From assembly GCA_023954745.1 (NCBI GenBank), contig JAGSHC010000023.1, positions 1-42,056 of the forward strand: 42,056 bases of DNA, written 5' to 3'. The stretch's first letter is position 1. The number at the start of each line of letters is the position of its first letter. Both the position numbers and the translations under genes were made by a program. This stretch comes from Deltaproteobacteria bacterium. GTDB taxonomy: Bacteria > Myxococcota_A > UBA796 > UBA9615. Positions 14,202 to 22,510 of the stretch are shown piece after piece. The notes beneath the pieces were generated by a model that worked only from the letters and a program-made list of their open reading frames with translations, was not told the DNA's origin and ran no database searches.

Positions 14202-16718
14202 GTGCCCTCCGCATTTCTCCTCCTGACTGACGCATCGCCCCTGGGGATGGCCGCCGTCGATCTCGCCTGCGCCCTGCTCGAGGTCCCCGAGCTGCGCATC
14301 CAGGTTCTGGCCCAGCCGCGCACGCGCTCGGGTCCTGGACGTTGGGCCGCGATCGTCGACGCTCTCGAGAGGGCCGAGGCCTGGGGGCAGGAGCTGCTGG
14401 GGATCCACCGAGGCACCGTCGAGGCCGTGCTGGAGTCCGACGTCGCCCTCGATGTGGACCTCGTGGTCGTCGACCCGGCGCTCCCCAGATCAGCCTCGGA
14501 GGCTCCCTTGAGAGAGCAGGTGGCCGTGGCCTGGCCGGCGGAGTCCACCGGGCCCATCCGCACGGTCTCCCTCCCCTATCGGGTGTCGTCCCACTCGTTG
14601 CTCGCGCCCCTCTCCTGGTTCCGCTCCCACCCCGGAGACGTGAGGACACTGAGGTCGGTGTCGCTCGAAGGAGGCGGACCGGTGCTCGACGCAGGGCTCG
14701 CGGCGGAGCTTCTTGGGCTGAGCCAGACGGTGGAACACGCGCCGGCGGCGGTGGAGCGTGGGTCCCTCGCCGCGCTGAACGGACACCTCCAAGAGACGCG
14801 CACCGACCTCGTCGCCTTCGCCACCCCCCACGGCCCCGAGCTGTGGCCGTTCCTGGTTCTTCTCCGGGAGGCGGCGTTTTCCTGCCCCGTCCTTCTCGTC
14901 CCCACAAAAGCGCCTCTCCTGAGCTTGCGCCCCCGCCTTCAGCTCACCGACCTCGTGCGGCTCGAGGATGAGCTGGTCGGCGGGGCGGTGCGGGTCGACC
15001 CTCTCGGACGGCTTCAGCGAGTCCACCGGGAGACCCTCGCGATCGTGGCGGAGGCCGCGGTGCTGACCCACGTGGAGGTGCTGCGGGGTGCAGTGCACCT
15101 GCCCGCCGCCATCGACCAACGCGTCCTGGGCGTGACCGACGCAGAAGGCGACCCCACCCTGGAGGTGCAGGGGGCGGGACGGGTTCTTGAGCTCGCCGGG
15201 CCACCGATTCGGCTGTTCCTCGCGGGGGACGATCCGCCCGAGCCGGTCCACGGAGAGCGTCTGTGGGCGGCGCGCTTCGCGGGGGGTCCCCCGCCAGAGT
15301 CCCTCCAGCAGATGCGGGTCGATGGCGTGGTGGACGGGGACGCCCTGCTCCGGTCCGGGGCCCCCGGGGACTTGCCTGACGCCAGCGGGCCCGCCCAACT
15401 GGAGCGGCTGCGACGTCGCCTCGTGTGGCTTGGGGCGCCCCTGGCGGACTCGGACATCGCACCGCGAGACGCCTCCCTGGGCGAGCGACTCCGCGTCCTC
15501 AGCGGAGCCCAGGAGGTTCGAGCCGACGCCGTGGCGCTGCTCCTCGACAATGCCGAAGCCCGGCTCTCGTTGCTTCGCCTCATCGATGAGGCCGAGCGCT
15601 CGATCTGGATGCAGACGTTCATCTTCGAGCAGGACGAGGTGGGTGAGCTGGTCTCCGCAGCGCTGCTCCGTGCGGCAGAGCGCGGGGTCGCTGTGATGCT
15701 GCTCGTGGACTCCGTCTTCGCGGGACACGGGGCCCTGGGCCGGACCAATCCGCTCCTTGTGGGGCTGTCGGAGCACCCGGGGGCCGAGGTGCGCTCGGCC
15801 CGCCCGGTGGAACAGCTCGCCGACCTGAGACGCCGTGACCACCGAAAGCTGCTGGTCATCGACGGCCGGCTCGCGCGGATCAGCGGACGCAACGTGGGCG
15901 CGCCCTACTACACCGGCTTCGACGAGGTCCCTCTCAGCGCGACGACCCCGGTGCGGCAGGTCCCGTGGCTCGACGCGGGGCTCGATGTCGCCGGTGGGGT
16001 GGTGGGGGCGATCGCGGATGCGTTCGCGTCAGCGTGGAGTGCAACCGGTGGGTCCGATCTCGACGTCCAGGTGGCGGCCCCCAGCGAGGCAGGAAGTCTC
16101 CGGTGCCACCTGGTCTTGCACGAGACGATGCAGGACGCCTTCACCCTCGACACGTATCGGGCGCTCTTCGAGTGCGCGACGGAGCGCATCACCCTGGTGA
16201 ACACGTTCCCTCTCCAGTTCGAGCTGCAGCAGGTGCTCCTGCGGGTGCTCGAACGAGGGGTGAAGCTGCGCTTTCTGGTGGGGCACCCCCGCCCGGCCTT
16301 CGCCGATGGGACGCCGTTCCCGGGGGAGTCCTACCGCCAGCTGGCCAACCAGGTGGTGCATGGGCGGCTCGATCCCCTGGTGCGCGCCGGCGCGGACGTG
16401 CGCGCCCTGACCATGCGATGGCGTGAGCCGTGGGGCTCGGACATCGACCCCTTGCTTCCCCACATCCACGCAAAGCTGCTCACGGTGGACGGCCGCGTGG
16501 CGACCATGGGCAGCGCCAACCTCGACATCGCCGCCGCCTATTGGGACAGCGAGGCCCTGCTGGTGGTTCAGGACGAGGGCTTCTGCGCCCGCATCGACGG
16601 CAAGCTCGACACGCTGTTCGAAGGCTCCCTGCCCTTCGACCCCAACGACGAGGAGTGGCAACAGCAAGCCGCCGCCCGCAAGACCCTCTCGAGGAACTGG
16701 CCCAGCTGGGCCACCTAG
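14202..16718 (+). CDS. Phospholipase D-family (cardiolipin synthase-like) protein with long N-terminal extension
   Basis: An 838-residue protein. The C-terminal half has both catalytic HKD motifs: H547-x-K549-x4-D554 (HRKLLVID) followed by GRNVG, and H756-x-K758-x4-D763 (HAKLLTVD) followed by GSANLD. Two HKD motifs make one active site that transfers phosphatidyl groups, as in cardiolipin synthase, or cleaves phosphodiesters. There are no transmembrane helices at the N-terminus, unlike ClsA. About the first 410 residues are not PLD. They begin AFLLLTDASPLGMAAVDLAC and include LREAAFSCPVLLVPTKAP, which recalls two degenerate universal-stress-protein domains (inference only). GTG start with AGGA 7 nt upstream. 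PLD chemistry confident; substrate unknown. Confidence 0.88.
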   Translation: MPSAFLLLTDASPLGMAAVDLACALLEVPELRIQVLAQPRTRSGPGRWAAIVDALERAEAWGQELLGIHRGTVEAVLESDVALDVDLVVVDPALPRSASEAPLREQVAVAWPAESTGPIRTVSLPYRVSSHSLLAPLSWFRSHPGDVRTLRSVSLEGGGPVLDAGLAAELLGLSQTVEHAPAAVERGSLAALNGHLQETRTDLVAFATPHGPELWPFLVLLREAAFSCPVLLVPTKAPLLSLRPRLQLTDLVRLEDELVGGAVRVDPLGRLQRVHRETLAIVAEAAVLTHVEVLRGAVHLPAAIDQRVLGVTDAEGDPTLEVQGAGRVLELAGPPIRLFLAGDDPPEPVHGERLWAARFAGGPPPESLQQMRVDGVVDGDALLRSGAPGDLPDASGPAQLERLRRRLVWLGAPLADSDIAPRDASLGERLRVLSGAQEVRADAVALLLDNAEARLSLLRLIDEAERSIWMQTFIFEQDEVGELVSAALLRAAERGVAVMLLVDSVFAGHGALGRTNPLLVGLSEHPGAEVRSARPVEQLADLRRRDHRKLLVIDGRLARISGRNVGAPYYTGFDEVPLSATTPVRQVPWLDAGLDVAGGVVGAIADAFASAWSATGGSDLDVQVAAPSEAGSLRCHLVLHETMQDAFTLDTYRALFECATERITLVNTFPLQFELQQVLLRVLERGVKLRFLVGHPRPAFADGTPFPGESYRQLANQVVHGRLDPLVRAGADVRALTMRWREPWGSDIDPLLPHIHAKLLTVDGRVATMGSANLDIAAAYWDSEALLVVQDEGFCARIDGKLDTLFEGSLPFDPNDEEWQQQAAARKTLSRNWPSWAT

Positions 16719-16731
16719 AGCGGCTCAAACG

Positions 16732-16856
16732 CCTGAGGGCCTCAGGCCCGGGAGGTCAAGGAGGCAAGGGAGGCGACGACTGAGGCGCACCGAGGGTGCG
16801 TCGCAAGGAGCGCCGACCGCAGCCGACGCAGAGATCGCGGGCCTGAGGTTCTCAGG
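16732..16856. repeat. Three short hairpins in the convergent gap between the PLD and AAA genes
   Basis: The gap after the PLD stop holds CCTGAG-GGC-CTCAGG (16732-16746), GCGCACC-GAG-GGTGCGT with a G-T end pair (16785-16801), and CCTGAG-GTT-CTCAGG (16842-16856). The first and third have the same 6-bp stem with different loops, and the third overlaps the AAA stop codon. None has a T-run, so they are not classic terminators. They may act as bidirectional mRNA 3' ends for two converging genes. Confidence 0.55.
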
Positions 16857-18585
16857 GCCTCAGGAGGGCGTGCTGTTGGCGTCTGATGTCCGCGTTCAAA
16901 TCCTCGCTGCTCATCGCCTTGTACCGATCGGGCAGCATCTGCCTCGAGCTGCACTCGAACACCGCCAGCAGCTCCATGTACCGCATCATCGCGTCGTCGC
17001 GACTCGGGATGAAGTCGTCGGCCGCCGCCAGCAGGTCCGCATCGCCGATGGTCTCGCGGTCGTCGTCGTCGGCGAAGTTGGTGGCGTTGAGCAACACCGC
17101 CTCGATCTCGGCCCCGGTCATGCCCTCGACCCGTCGCGCGAAGGCCGGGTAGTCGTTGATGCGGTGCCGGATCTTGTTCTTGCGAAGCAACGCCTTGGTG
17201 ATCGCGATGCGCGCGTCCTCCGTCTGCGGCGGGAAGAACGGCAGCTTCATGTCGAAGCGACCAGGCCGCTTCATGTCCGCGTCGAGCTTGTCCGGCCGGT
17301 TCGTCATCATCACGAAGAGGATGTTCCCGCGGTTGCCCGTATCGCTCATGAACTCCTTGAGCCGCGCCGTCACCCGGGAGTTCACGCCGCCGTCGTTGTC
17401 GCCAGCCCCCTGCCCACCGATGGACCGGTCTCCCTCGTCGATGACCACCATCACGTTGCCCAGGGCCTTGACGATGGTGAGGATCTTCTCGAGGTTGCCC
17501 TCGGTGCTCCCCACCCACTTGTCGCGGAAGTTCTTGAGCTTGAGCGAGGTCATGCCGCACTCGTTCGCGAAGGCCTCCATGAGGAAGCTCTTGCCGGTCC
17601 CCATGGGTCCGACGCCGAGCACGCCCATGGGGACACGCTCCTTGTCCCCCTTCTTGATCGCCGCGACGACGCGGCGAAGCGCTGCCTTCTTCTTCTCCAT
17701 GCCGCCGACCACCGTGAAGTCGTGACTGCTGTCCATGAACTCGACGAGGCCGAAGCACTCCCGTTCGATGAACTCGCGCTTCCGCTCGGTGATGACGTCC
17801 GTCGACAAGCGTCCGTCCATGGCGCGGGCCGAACGGAACAGGTTCTCGATCTGGAAGTTGGTCAGGCCCGCGGTGAGATGGGCCACGCGCTCGGCGGCCA
17901 TGCCGACCTTGCCCTCCTCTGCAAAGTTCCACTCGGCGAACGAGTGGCGCTCCGCGGCGTCGGGGAGAGGAATCTCGATGCTGGTCAGGCGAGGCGCTGA
18001 GCGCACGTTTCGGTCGAGGTCCGCCAGATTCTCTGTGATGAGGATGATGATGTTGTCGGTGGCGAGTACGCCCGGGTCCGACGCCCACCGCTGCAGCGTC
18101 ACCCGCATCGCGCGGTCCTGCTCGCCCATGAAGCTCACGTCGCCCGCCGGAGACACGGTCTCGGCGTACTCCAGGATGAAGGCGCCGTGCTGGGTGGTGT
18201 CCCGGAGGAAGGTCTCGATCCAGGGGAAGAGCCGGTAGGGATCCCGCGGCAGCGCCAAGGGCAGCTGCGCCCGGCCTTCGAGGAGACGGCGGGCGTTCAC
18301 CGCATTGCGGAAGGGCTGCTCCATGTTCTTGTCGCCGAAGCGCAGCCCCGAGGCCACGTCGTAGAACAGGACCGTGTCCTTCGTGCGGGCCAGCATCGTC
18401 GACAGGAAGTCGCTGAGCGGCAGGTAGTCGTCCTTCCAGCGCACCAGGTCGTGCACGTTCCCGTGCAACACGAACAAGGCACTGGCCCCCGAAACGAACC
18501 GATCGCGCAGGCGATTCGCCCACTCCGGCAGCTCGGGGCTCTCCTCCACCGCGTCGGTCGCGGTCCCCTTGGAATCAGAAGCCAA
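16852..18585 (-). CDS. Ycf46-like AAA ATPase with degenerate N-terminal AAA module
   Basis: A 577-residue cytosolic ATPase. Residues about 25-270 resemble a degenerate AAA domain (ALFVLHGNVHDLVRW, later IIILITENLADLDRNVRSAP) without Walker motifs. Residues about 300-520 are an intact AAA module: GPMGTGKS with Walker-A Lys332, VMVVIDEGDR with Walker-B Asp383-Glu384, sensor TNRPDKLD and the arginine-finger-type RPGRFD. Inactive-plus-active layout is that of Ycf46/Slr0374 proteins of cyanobacteria and plastids. Walker B is followed by Gly-Asp where most AAA proteins have Ala/Ala-x, a small oddity. It starts inside rseP (11-nt overlap), so it is coupled to a site-2 protease and may act on the same membrane substrates. 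Confidence 0.88.
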   Translation of the reverse strand: MASDSKGTATDAVEESPELPEWANRLRDRFVSGASALFVLHGNVHDLVRWKDDYLPLSDFLSTMLARTKDTVLFYDVASGLRFGDKNMEQPFRNAVNARRLLEGRAQLPLALPRDPYRLFPWIETFLRDTTQHGAFILEYAETVSPAGDVSFMGEQDRAMRVTLQRWASDPGVLATDNIIILITENLADLDRNVRSAPRLTSIEIPLPDAAERHSFAEWNFAEEGKVGMAAERVAHLTAGLTNFQIENLFRSARAMDGRLSTDVITERKREFIERECFGLVEFMDSSHDFTVVGGMEKKKAALRRVVAAIKKGDKERVPMGVLGVGPMGTGKSFLMEAFANECGMTSLKLKNFRDKWVGSTEGNLEKILTIVKALGNVMVVIDEGDRSIGGQGAGDNDGGVNSRVTARLKEFMSDTGNRGNILFVMMTNRPDKLDADMKRPGRFDMKLPFFPPQTEDARIAITKALLRKNKIRHRINDYPAFARRVEGMTGAEIEAVLLNATNFADDDDRETIGDADLLAAADDFIPSRDDAMMRYMELLAVFECSSRQMLPDRYKAMSSEDLNADIRRQQHALLRP

Positions 18586-20461
18586 AGATCATCCCCACAT
18601 CGTTGAAGGTCGCGAACAAGAAGATCATCAGGATGAACACGAGACCAGCCCACTGGAAGCGGGCCTGCAGCTCTTCGTCCATCTTGCGCCCCTTGAACTT
18701 CTCGTACATCAGGAACATGAAGTGCCCCCCATCGGTGATGGGGATCGGCAGGAAGTTGACCACGGCGAGGTTCACTGACAGCAGCGCGAGGAAGACGAGC
18801 AGGTCGCCCGTGCTCTTCTTCGCGAAGGTGTGCGTCGCCCGGAGGATGCCCACGGGGCCGCTGATCATCCGGGCGGACATGCGCCGCATGAACATCGCCT
18901 GAAGACCAGCCACGAACTGGTCGAGGATCTGCCACGGCTTCAGCAGCGCCGGGACCAGCGCCTCCGAGGGAGACATCTTGATCAGGTCTTCCCGCACCAT
19001 CGGGCCGACCCCGATGAAGCCGATGCGGATGCTCTCGTTGGCGTCGGTCGCCGCGAGCTGCACCGAGCGGCGCTCGCCGGCGCGCTCGATCTCCAGGCTC
19101 AGCGTGTCGTCCTCGAGGCTGTTGAGGGCGTAGAGCAGGGTGTCCCAGTTTGGGTCGGAGACCGTCCAACCCGGCTCGCCGGTCACGTTGGCCTCGAACT
19201 CGCGCACGACGTCGCCCTGGACGAGCCCCGCTTGGGCCGCCGGACCGCCAGGCATCACCTCGCCCACGACGAGGGCGTCGGGAATGGGGCCCGCGATGCC
19301 CAGGGGGGACAACGCGTGGGTGCCGAGGGCCCAGTTGCTCGCCTCGACTGGGGTCACAAAGACATCCACCTCGGTGGCGCCGCGCTTGAGCCGGAGTTCG
19401 ACCCTGGCTCCCTCTTCGGCGTACCAGGAGACGGCCTTCCACAAGGCGTACCAGTTGCCGACGGGCGCGCCGTTGACGGCGAGGACGACGTCCCCAACCT
19501 GGGCGCCGGCCTCGTGTGCGGGTCCCGCCGGGTCCACGAAGCCGAGGACCGGAGGCTCCTCGGGCTGGAATCCCAGGGTCTTCGACGGAACCTCGTCGGG
19601 CGTCTTGCTCGCAGGGTGGGCCTGCAAGTCGACGGTCTGGTCCTCGCCATCCACCTCGCGTCGCACGGTGACGACGATGTCCTTGTCGCCGCGTCGGCGA
19701 ATCATCTCGGAGAAGCCCGACCAGGAGGAGATGCCCTGGCCATCGATGGCGACGAGCCAGTCTCCGGGCTCCAGGCCTGCCCGGTCCGCGGCGCTGTCCA
19801 CGACGACGGTGCGGACGCGCGGCACCAGCGGGCGCCCGAAGTCCGGGCGGTTGAAGGGCTCGGCAGGATCGCGATGCACGGGCGCGTTGATGACCCGACT
19901 GTTGCCATCGCGCTCGACGACCATCTCGACATCGGCGCCGGGCTCGAGCGTCGCGTACTTGACGAAGATGTCCTCCCAGGAGGCCACCTTCTTGCCTTCC
20001 ACCTCGGTCACGATGTCGCCGGGGCGCAGCCCCGACTGGAGGGAGTCGAAGCCCACCGCGCCCACCGCGGGGGGGGACGCGTGGAATCCCACGACGAAGG
20101 CGAGGTAGCAGAGCGCAAAGGCGCTCACGAAGTTGGCGATGACCCCGGCGCTGATGATCTGGGTGCGCTGCCAGACCGTCTTGGCCTGGAAGCTGTCGGA
20201 CCGCATGCGGCTGGGGTCCTCCACCTCACTCGGGAGCTCGTTCTGGCCGAGCATCTTCACGTACCCACCGAGGGGCAGGGGGCCGACTACGTACCTGGTT
20301 CCGGTCTTCCCGGTCCACGAGAAGAGCGCGAACGGATAGTCGAATCCGATGGCGAACTTCTCGACGTACACCCCGTTCTTGCGCGCCATGAGGAAGTGCC
20401 CCAGCTCGTGCAGAAAGATGACGAGTCCGAAGCCGAAGATGACCTTGATGACGGGAGGCAC
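18575..20461 (-). CDS. rseP: RseP-type site-2 zinc metalloprotease with four PDZ-like domains
   Basis: A 628-residue inner-membrane protease that cuts substrates within the membrane, classically an anti-sigma factor. H18-E-L-G-H22 in the first helix binds zinc. NFLPIPITDGG near residue 569 supplies the third ligand (Asp577). E. coli RseP is about 450 residues with two PDZ domains. Here four PDZ-like units lie between the catalytic halves, each with a G-L/G-A-Q...GD-V/W core: LRPGDIVTEVEGKKV, LEPGDWLVAIDGQGI, AQVGDVVLAVNGAPV, LVQGDVVREFEANVT. The GTG start has a TTGCAG/TACCCT promoter ending 6 nt before it, hence a leaderless mRNA. It is co-transcribed with the AAA gene. Confidence 0.93.
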   Translation of the reverse strand: MPPVIKVIFGFGLVIFLHELGHFLMARKNGVYVEKFAIGFDYPFALFSWTGKTGTRYVVGPLPLGGYVKMLGQNELPSEVEDPSRMRSDSFQAKTVWQRTQIISAGVIANFVSAFALCYLAFVVGFHASPPAVGAVGFDSLQSGLRPGDIVTEVEGKKVASWEDIFVKYATLEPGADVEMVVERDGNSRVINAPVHRDPAEPFNRPDFGRPLVPRVRTVVVDSAADRAGLEPGDWLVAIDGQGISSWSGFSEMIRRRGDKDIVVTVRREVDGEDQTVDLQAHPASKTPDEVPSKTLGFQPEEPPVLGFVDPAGPAHEAGAQVGDVVLAVNGAPVGNWYALWKAVSWYAEEGARVELRLKRGATEVDVFVTPVEASNWALGTHALSPLGIAGPIPDALVVGEVMPGGPAAQAGLVQGDVVREFEANVTGEPGWTVSDPNWDTLLYALNSLEDDTLSLEIERAGERRSVQLAATDANESIRIGFIGVGPMVREDLIKMSPSEALVPALLKPWQILDQFVAGLQAMFMRRMSARMISGPVGILRATHTFAKKSTGDLLVFLALLSVNLAVVNFLPIPITDGGHFMFLMYEKFKGRKMDEELQARFQWAGLVFILMIFLFATFNDVGMIFGF

Positions 20462-20467
20462 GGGCGG

Positions 20468-20496
20468 AGGGTAGGAGCGCCCAAGGGGCCCTGCAA
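20468..20496 (-). promoter_or_regulatory. Leaderless promoter of rseP
   Basis: On the minus strand: TTGCAG (20491-20496), 17-nt spacer, TACCCT (20468-20473), then exactly 6 nt and the GTG start of rseP. The distance implies that transcription begins at the start codon. No Shine-Dalgarno is present. The coq4 promoter has the same geometry. Confidence 0.6.
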
Positions 20497-20572
20497 GGTG
20501 CCAGCGGGCGACAGCAGTCCCGAGATGCCCCCCTGTGCCGCGAGAGCGAGCGGGGTCGGGCCCCGTCCGCGC

Positions 20573-21598
20573 TCACTCCCGCAGCCCCCGGTGCACGCAC
20601 CCTGCGAGCAGTTCGTGACCACGGTCCCCGAAGTGCCAGACATCCGCGAAGGTCGTGGCAGCCTCGCCATCGAACGGACGGCGACAGTCGATGGGAGAGA
20701 GGCCGGCGGCCGTCAAGGCATCAGCCATTCGTTGGTAGGCGGTCTTGATCCCGGCGGCTCCCCCGAAGGGCGCGACCGACAGCTCGAGGAGGTCTTGCTC
20801 GATCGCGGAGAGGGGCGACTTCTCGAAGAGCGCGGGCTGGAGAACGACGCTGAACTCCGCGCCGGACTGCGAGGCCAGCTCCGCAGTGGCCTGCACGTTC
20901 TCCACGAAGAAGGCCACGCGCGCGTCCCAGTCCTGGGAGTGGCCGGCCGGCACAGGCTCTCCCTCGGAGTCGACGGTGTCGAAGTACCCGAGATCGGCTC
21001 GATAGCCGTTGGTCAGGTCGTTGAGCCCCGTGAGCATGAGGACCCGCGCCGGCGACTCGTGGGGAAGCGCGCGCGCGATCGCGTAGCGCTCCTGGTCCGA
21101 CTTCCAGGCGCCCGCCGCGAAGACCACCACGCGGACGGGCTCGTTGGCCTCGGCCTGGTGTGCCTGAAGCCTCCCGAACCAGGTCTTCGCGATCGTCGAG
21201 GCGTACGCCCCGAAGCCCACGCTCCCCCCGCTGACCAGCAGAGTCTCGCAGCCGTCGCAGGGGAGCTCTTGGGTGCCGTTCTCCCGAATGACCAGCAGCC
21301 CCGGCACATCGGCAGCGCTGTCGCGCCAGCCCAGCACGGGGTCTTTGCTCTTGGGGGCCATGCGCGCCCCCCAGTACCCCTCCCGAGGGCCTTGGGGCGG
21401 GACCGTGTGCGCTCTCTCGCGGTAGCTGGCTTCCCAGGCCTCCCGGTTGAGTGATCGCCCGCGCTCCTCCGCAGATGGGCGCGCCAGATACCAGGCGACT
21501 CCGGCCCCGATGAGCCCCAGCGCGAGCAGGCTTGGCAGCGCCATGAAGAGCACGCCCCGCAGACCCGGCGGCGTGACGGCCCGGACGTCGGAGTCCAT
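20573..21598 (-). CDS. Membrane-anchored SGNH/GDSL-like hydrolase
   Basis: A 341-residue protein with one N-terminal transmembrane helix (VLFMALPSLLALGLIGAGVA) and a large extracytoplasmic domain. The domain has the SGNH hydrolase signposts in order: VSGGSVGFGAYAS (nucleophile Ser in a G-G-S-V-G loop, block I), LTGLNDLTNGY (G-x-N-D, block III) and DVWHFGDRGHELLA near the end (D-x-x-H, block V). Such enzymes remove acyl or acetyl groups from sugars or lipids in the envelope. The signature Ser is in GGSVG, not GDS, as in alginate-acetylation-type members. Its ATG shares a base with the FHA gene stop (TGATG), so it is translationally coupled. Target unknown. Confidence 0.75.
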   Translation of the reverse strand: MDSDVRAVTPPGLRGVLFMALPSLLALGLIGAGVAWYLARPSAEERGRSLNREAWEASYRERAHTVPPQGPREGYWGARMAPKSKDPVLGWRDSAADVPGLLVIRENGTQELPCDGCETLLVSGGSVGFGAYASTIAKTWFGRLQAHQAEANEPVRVVVFAAGAWKSDQERYAIARALPHESPARVLMLTGLNDLTNGYRADLGYFDTVDSEGEPVPAGHSQDWDARVAFFVENVQATAELASQSGAEFSVVLQPALFEKSPLSAIEQDLLELSVAPFGGAAGIKTAYQRMADALTAAGLSPIDCRRPFDGEAATTFADVWHFGDRGHELLAGCVHRGLRE

Positions 21599-22494
21599 CA
21601 GTCGAGGACCACTTTGTCGGCGGTCTCGAGGTGAAGGAGGACCTTTCCCGCACCATCCGAGCTGACGAGGTCCGGCCGGAGCCGGTGCCCCTTGAGCTTG
21701 CGCCGCAATCGGGCCAGCACGGTGTCAAAGCGACGGCGGAGCAGCATGGAGTCCTCCTCGCCCGGCCACAGCAGCCGAGACAGGGCCTCCCACTCCAGCG
21801 GCGCGCCGACCTCGGCGAGCTCCGAGATCATGCGCGCGGCCTGCCCGGCGAGGGTGGCCGCGGTCACCCCATCGCGCTCGATGACGACCGTGTCGTAGTG
21901 ACAGACGATCCGAAGAGGCGCATCGACCCGTCCGCCGAGCCGCGTCGCCTGCTCCCCCGCGCGGGAGAGCTCGTGGGCCACCGCCGTGACCTCGACGCCC
22001 TCGATGACCGCAGACCACCCAGGCTCCAGGGCCCGGGGGCTCTCGTCTCCCAACTCGACGCGCCAGTCCCCCCCCGTGAACCAGAAGGCCGCGACGGCTG
22101 CCGCACTGTGGCGAGACACCAAGCGCGGATGGGGCTTCGTGATCAGCCAGCAGGCTCCTGGGAGCGGCTGGCGCGCGAGCCCCGGCATGGACAAAGCCAG
22201 CACCGAGCTCGGCAGGTGGACCTCTTCGACAGTCAGAACCAGGCCGCGAGCGAACTCGATGCGCTGGCCTGCGGCGAGGGTCAGCTCCCGAAGCGGCTTG
22301 CCGGAGACCGCGAACATCGCGCGAAGCGACAGGAGCCGCAGTTCTCCGCTCCGCAGGGAGATCATCGCGTGGGCTTCGCTGACTCGCGCGTCGTCGAGAT
22401 GCAGGGCTGCGGTCCAGAGGCGACCGAGGATGTCGCCGTGCCCGAGCTCGTGCAGCGAGTCGTCGGGCGTGCGGAGAATGACCGATGCGCGCAT
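21598..22494 (-). CDS. FHA-domain protein with C-terminal winged helix
   Basis: A 298-residue cytosolic protein. The first ~100 residues form an FHA fold (GHGDILGRLWTAALHLDDAR, then VSEAHAMISLRSGELRL, with G-R, S-x-x-H), which binds phosphothreonine peptides. A middle segment of about 100 residues is unassigned. The C-terminus (LEWEALSRLLWPGEEDSMLL, then RRRFDTVLARLRRKLK) resembles the OmpR/PhoB winged helix that binds DNA. It begins 16 nt after the kinase stop and overlaps the SGNH gene start by one base. The likely role is to read phosphorylation by that kinase and act on DNA. There is no clear Shine-Dalgarno, so it probably depends on coupling. The in-frame ATG at 22578 would overlap the kinase. 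Confidence 0.82.
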   Translation of the reverse strand: MRASVILRTPDDSLHELGHGDILGRLWTAALHLDDARVSEAHAMISLRSGELRLLSLRAMFAVSGKPLRELTLAAGQRIEFARGLVLTVEEVHLPSSVLALSMPGLARQPLPGACWLITKPHPRLVSRHSAAAVAAFWFTGGDWRVELGDESPRALEPGWSAVIEGVEVTAVAHELSRAGEQATRLGGRVDAPLRIVCHYDTVVIERDGVTAATLAGQAARMISELAEVGAPLEWEALSRLLWPGEEDSMLLRRRFDTVLARLRRKLKGHRLRPDLVSSDGAGKVLLHLETADKVVLD

Positions 22495-22510
22495 GCAGCC
22501 ATTGTGACGG

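Noticed and set aside
18830-21454. 874-codon plus-strand frame opposite rseP and the SGNH gene
   Set aside because: Antisense to two well-supported genes; composition typical of reversed GC-rich codons.
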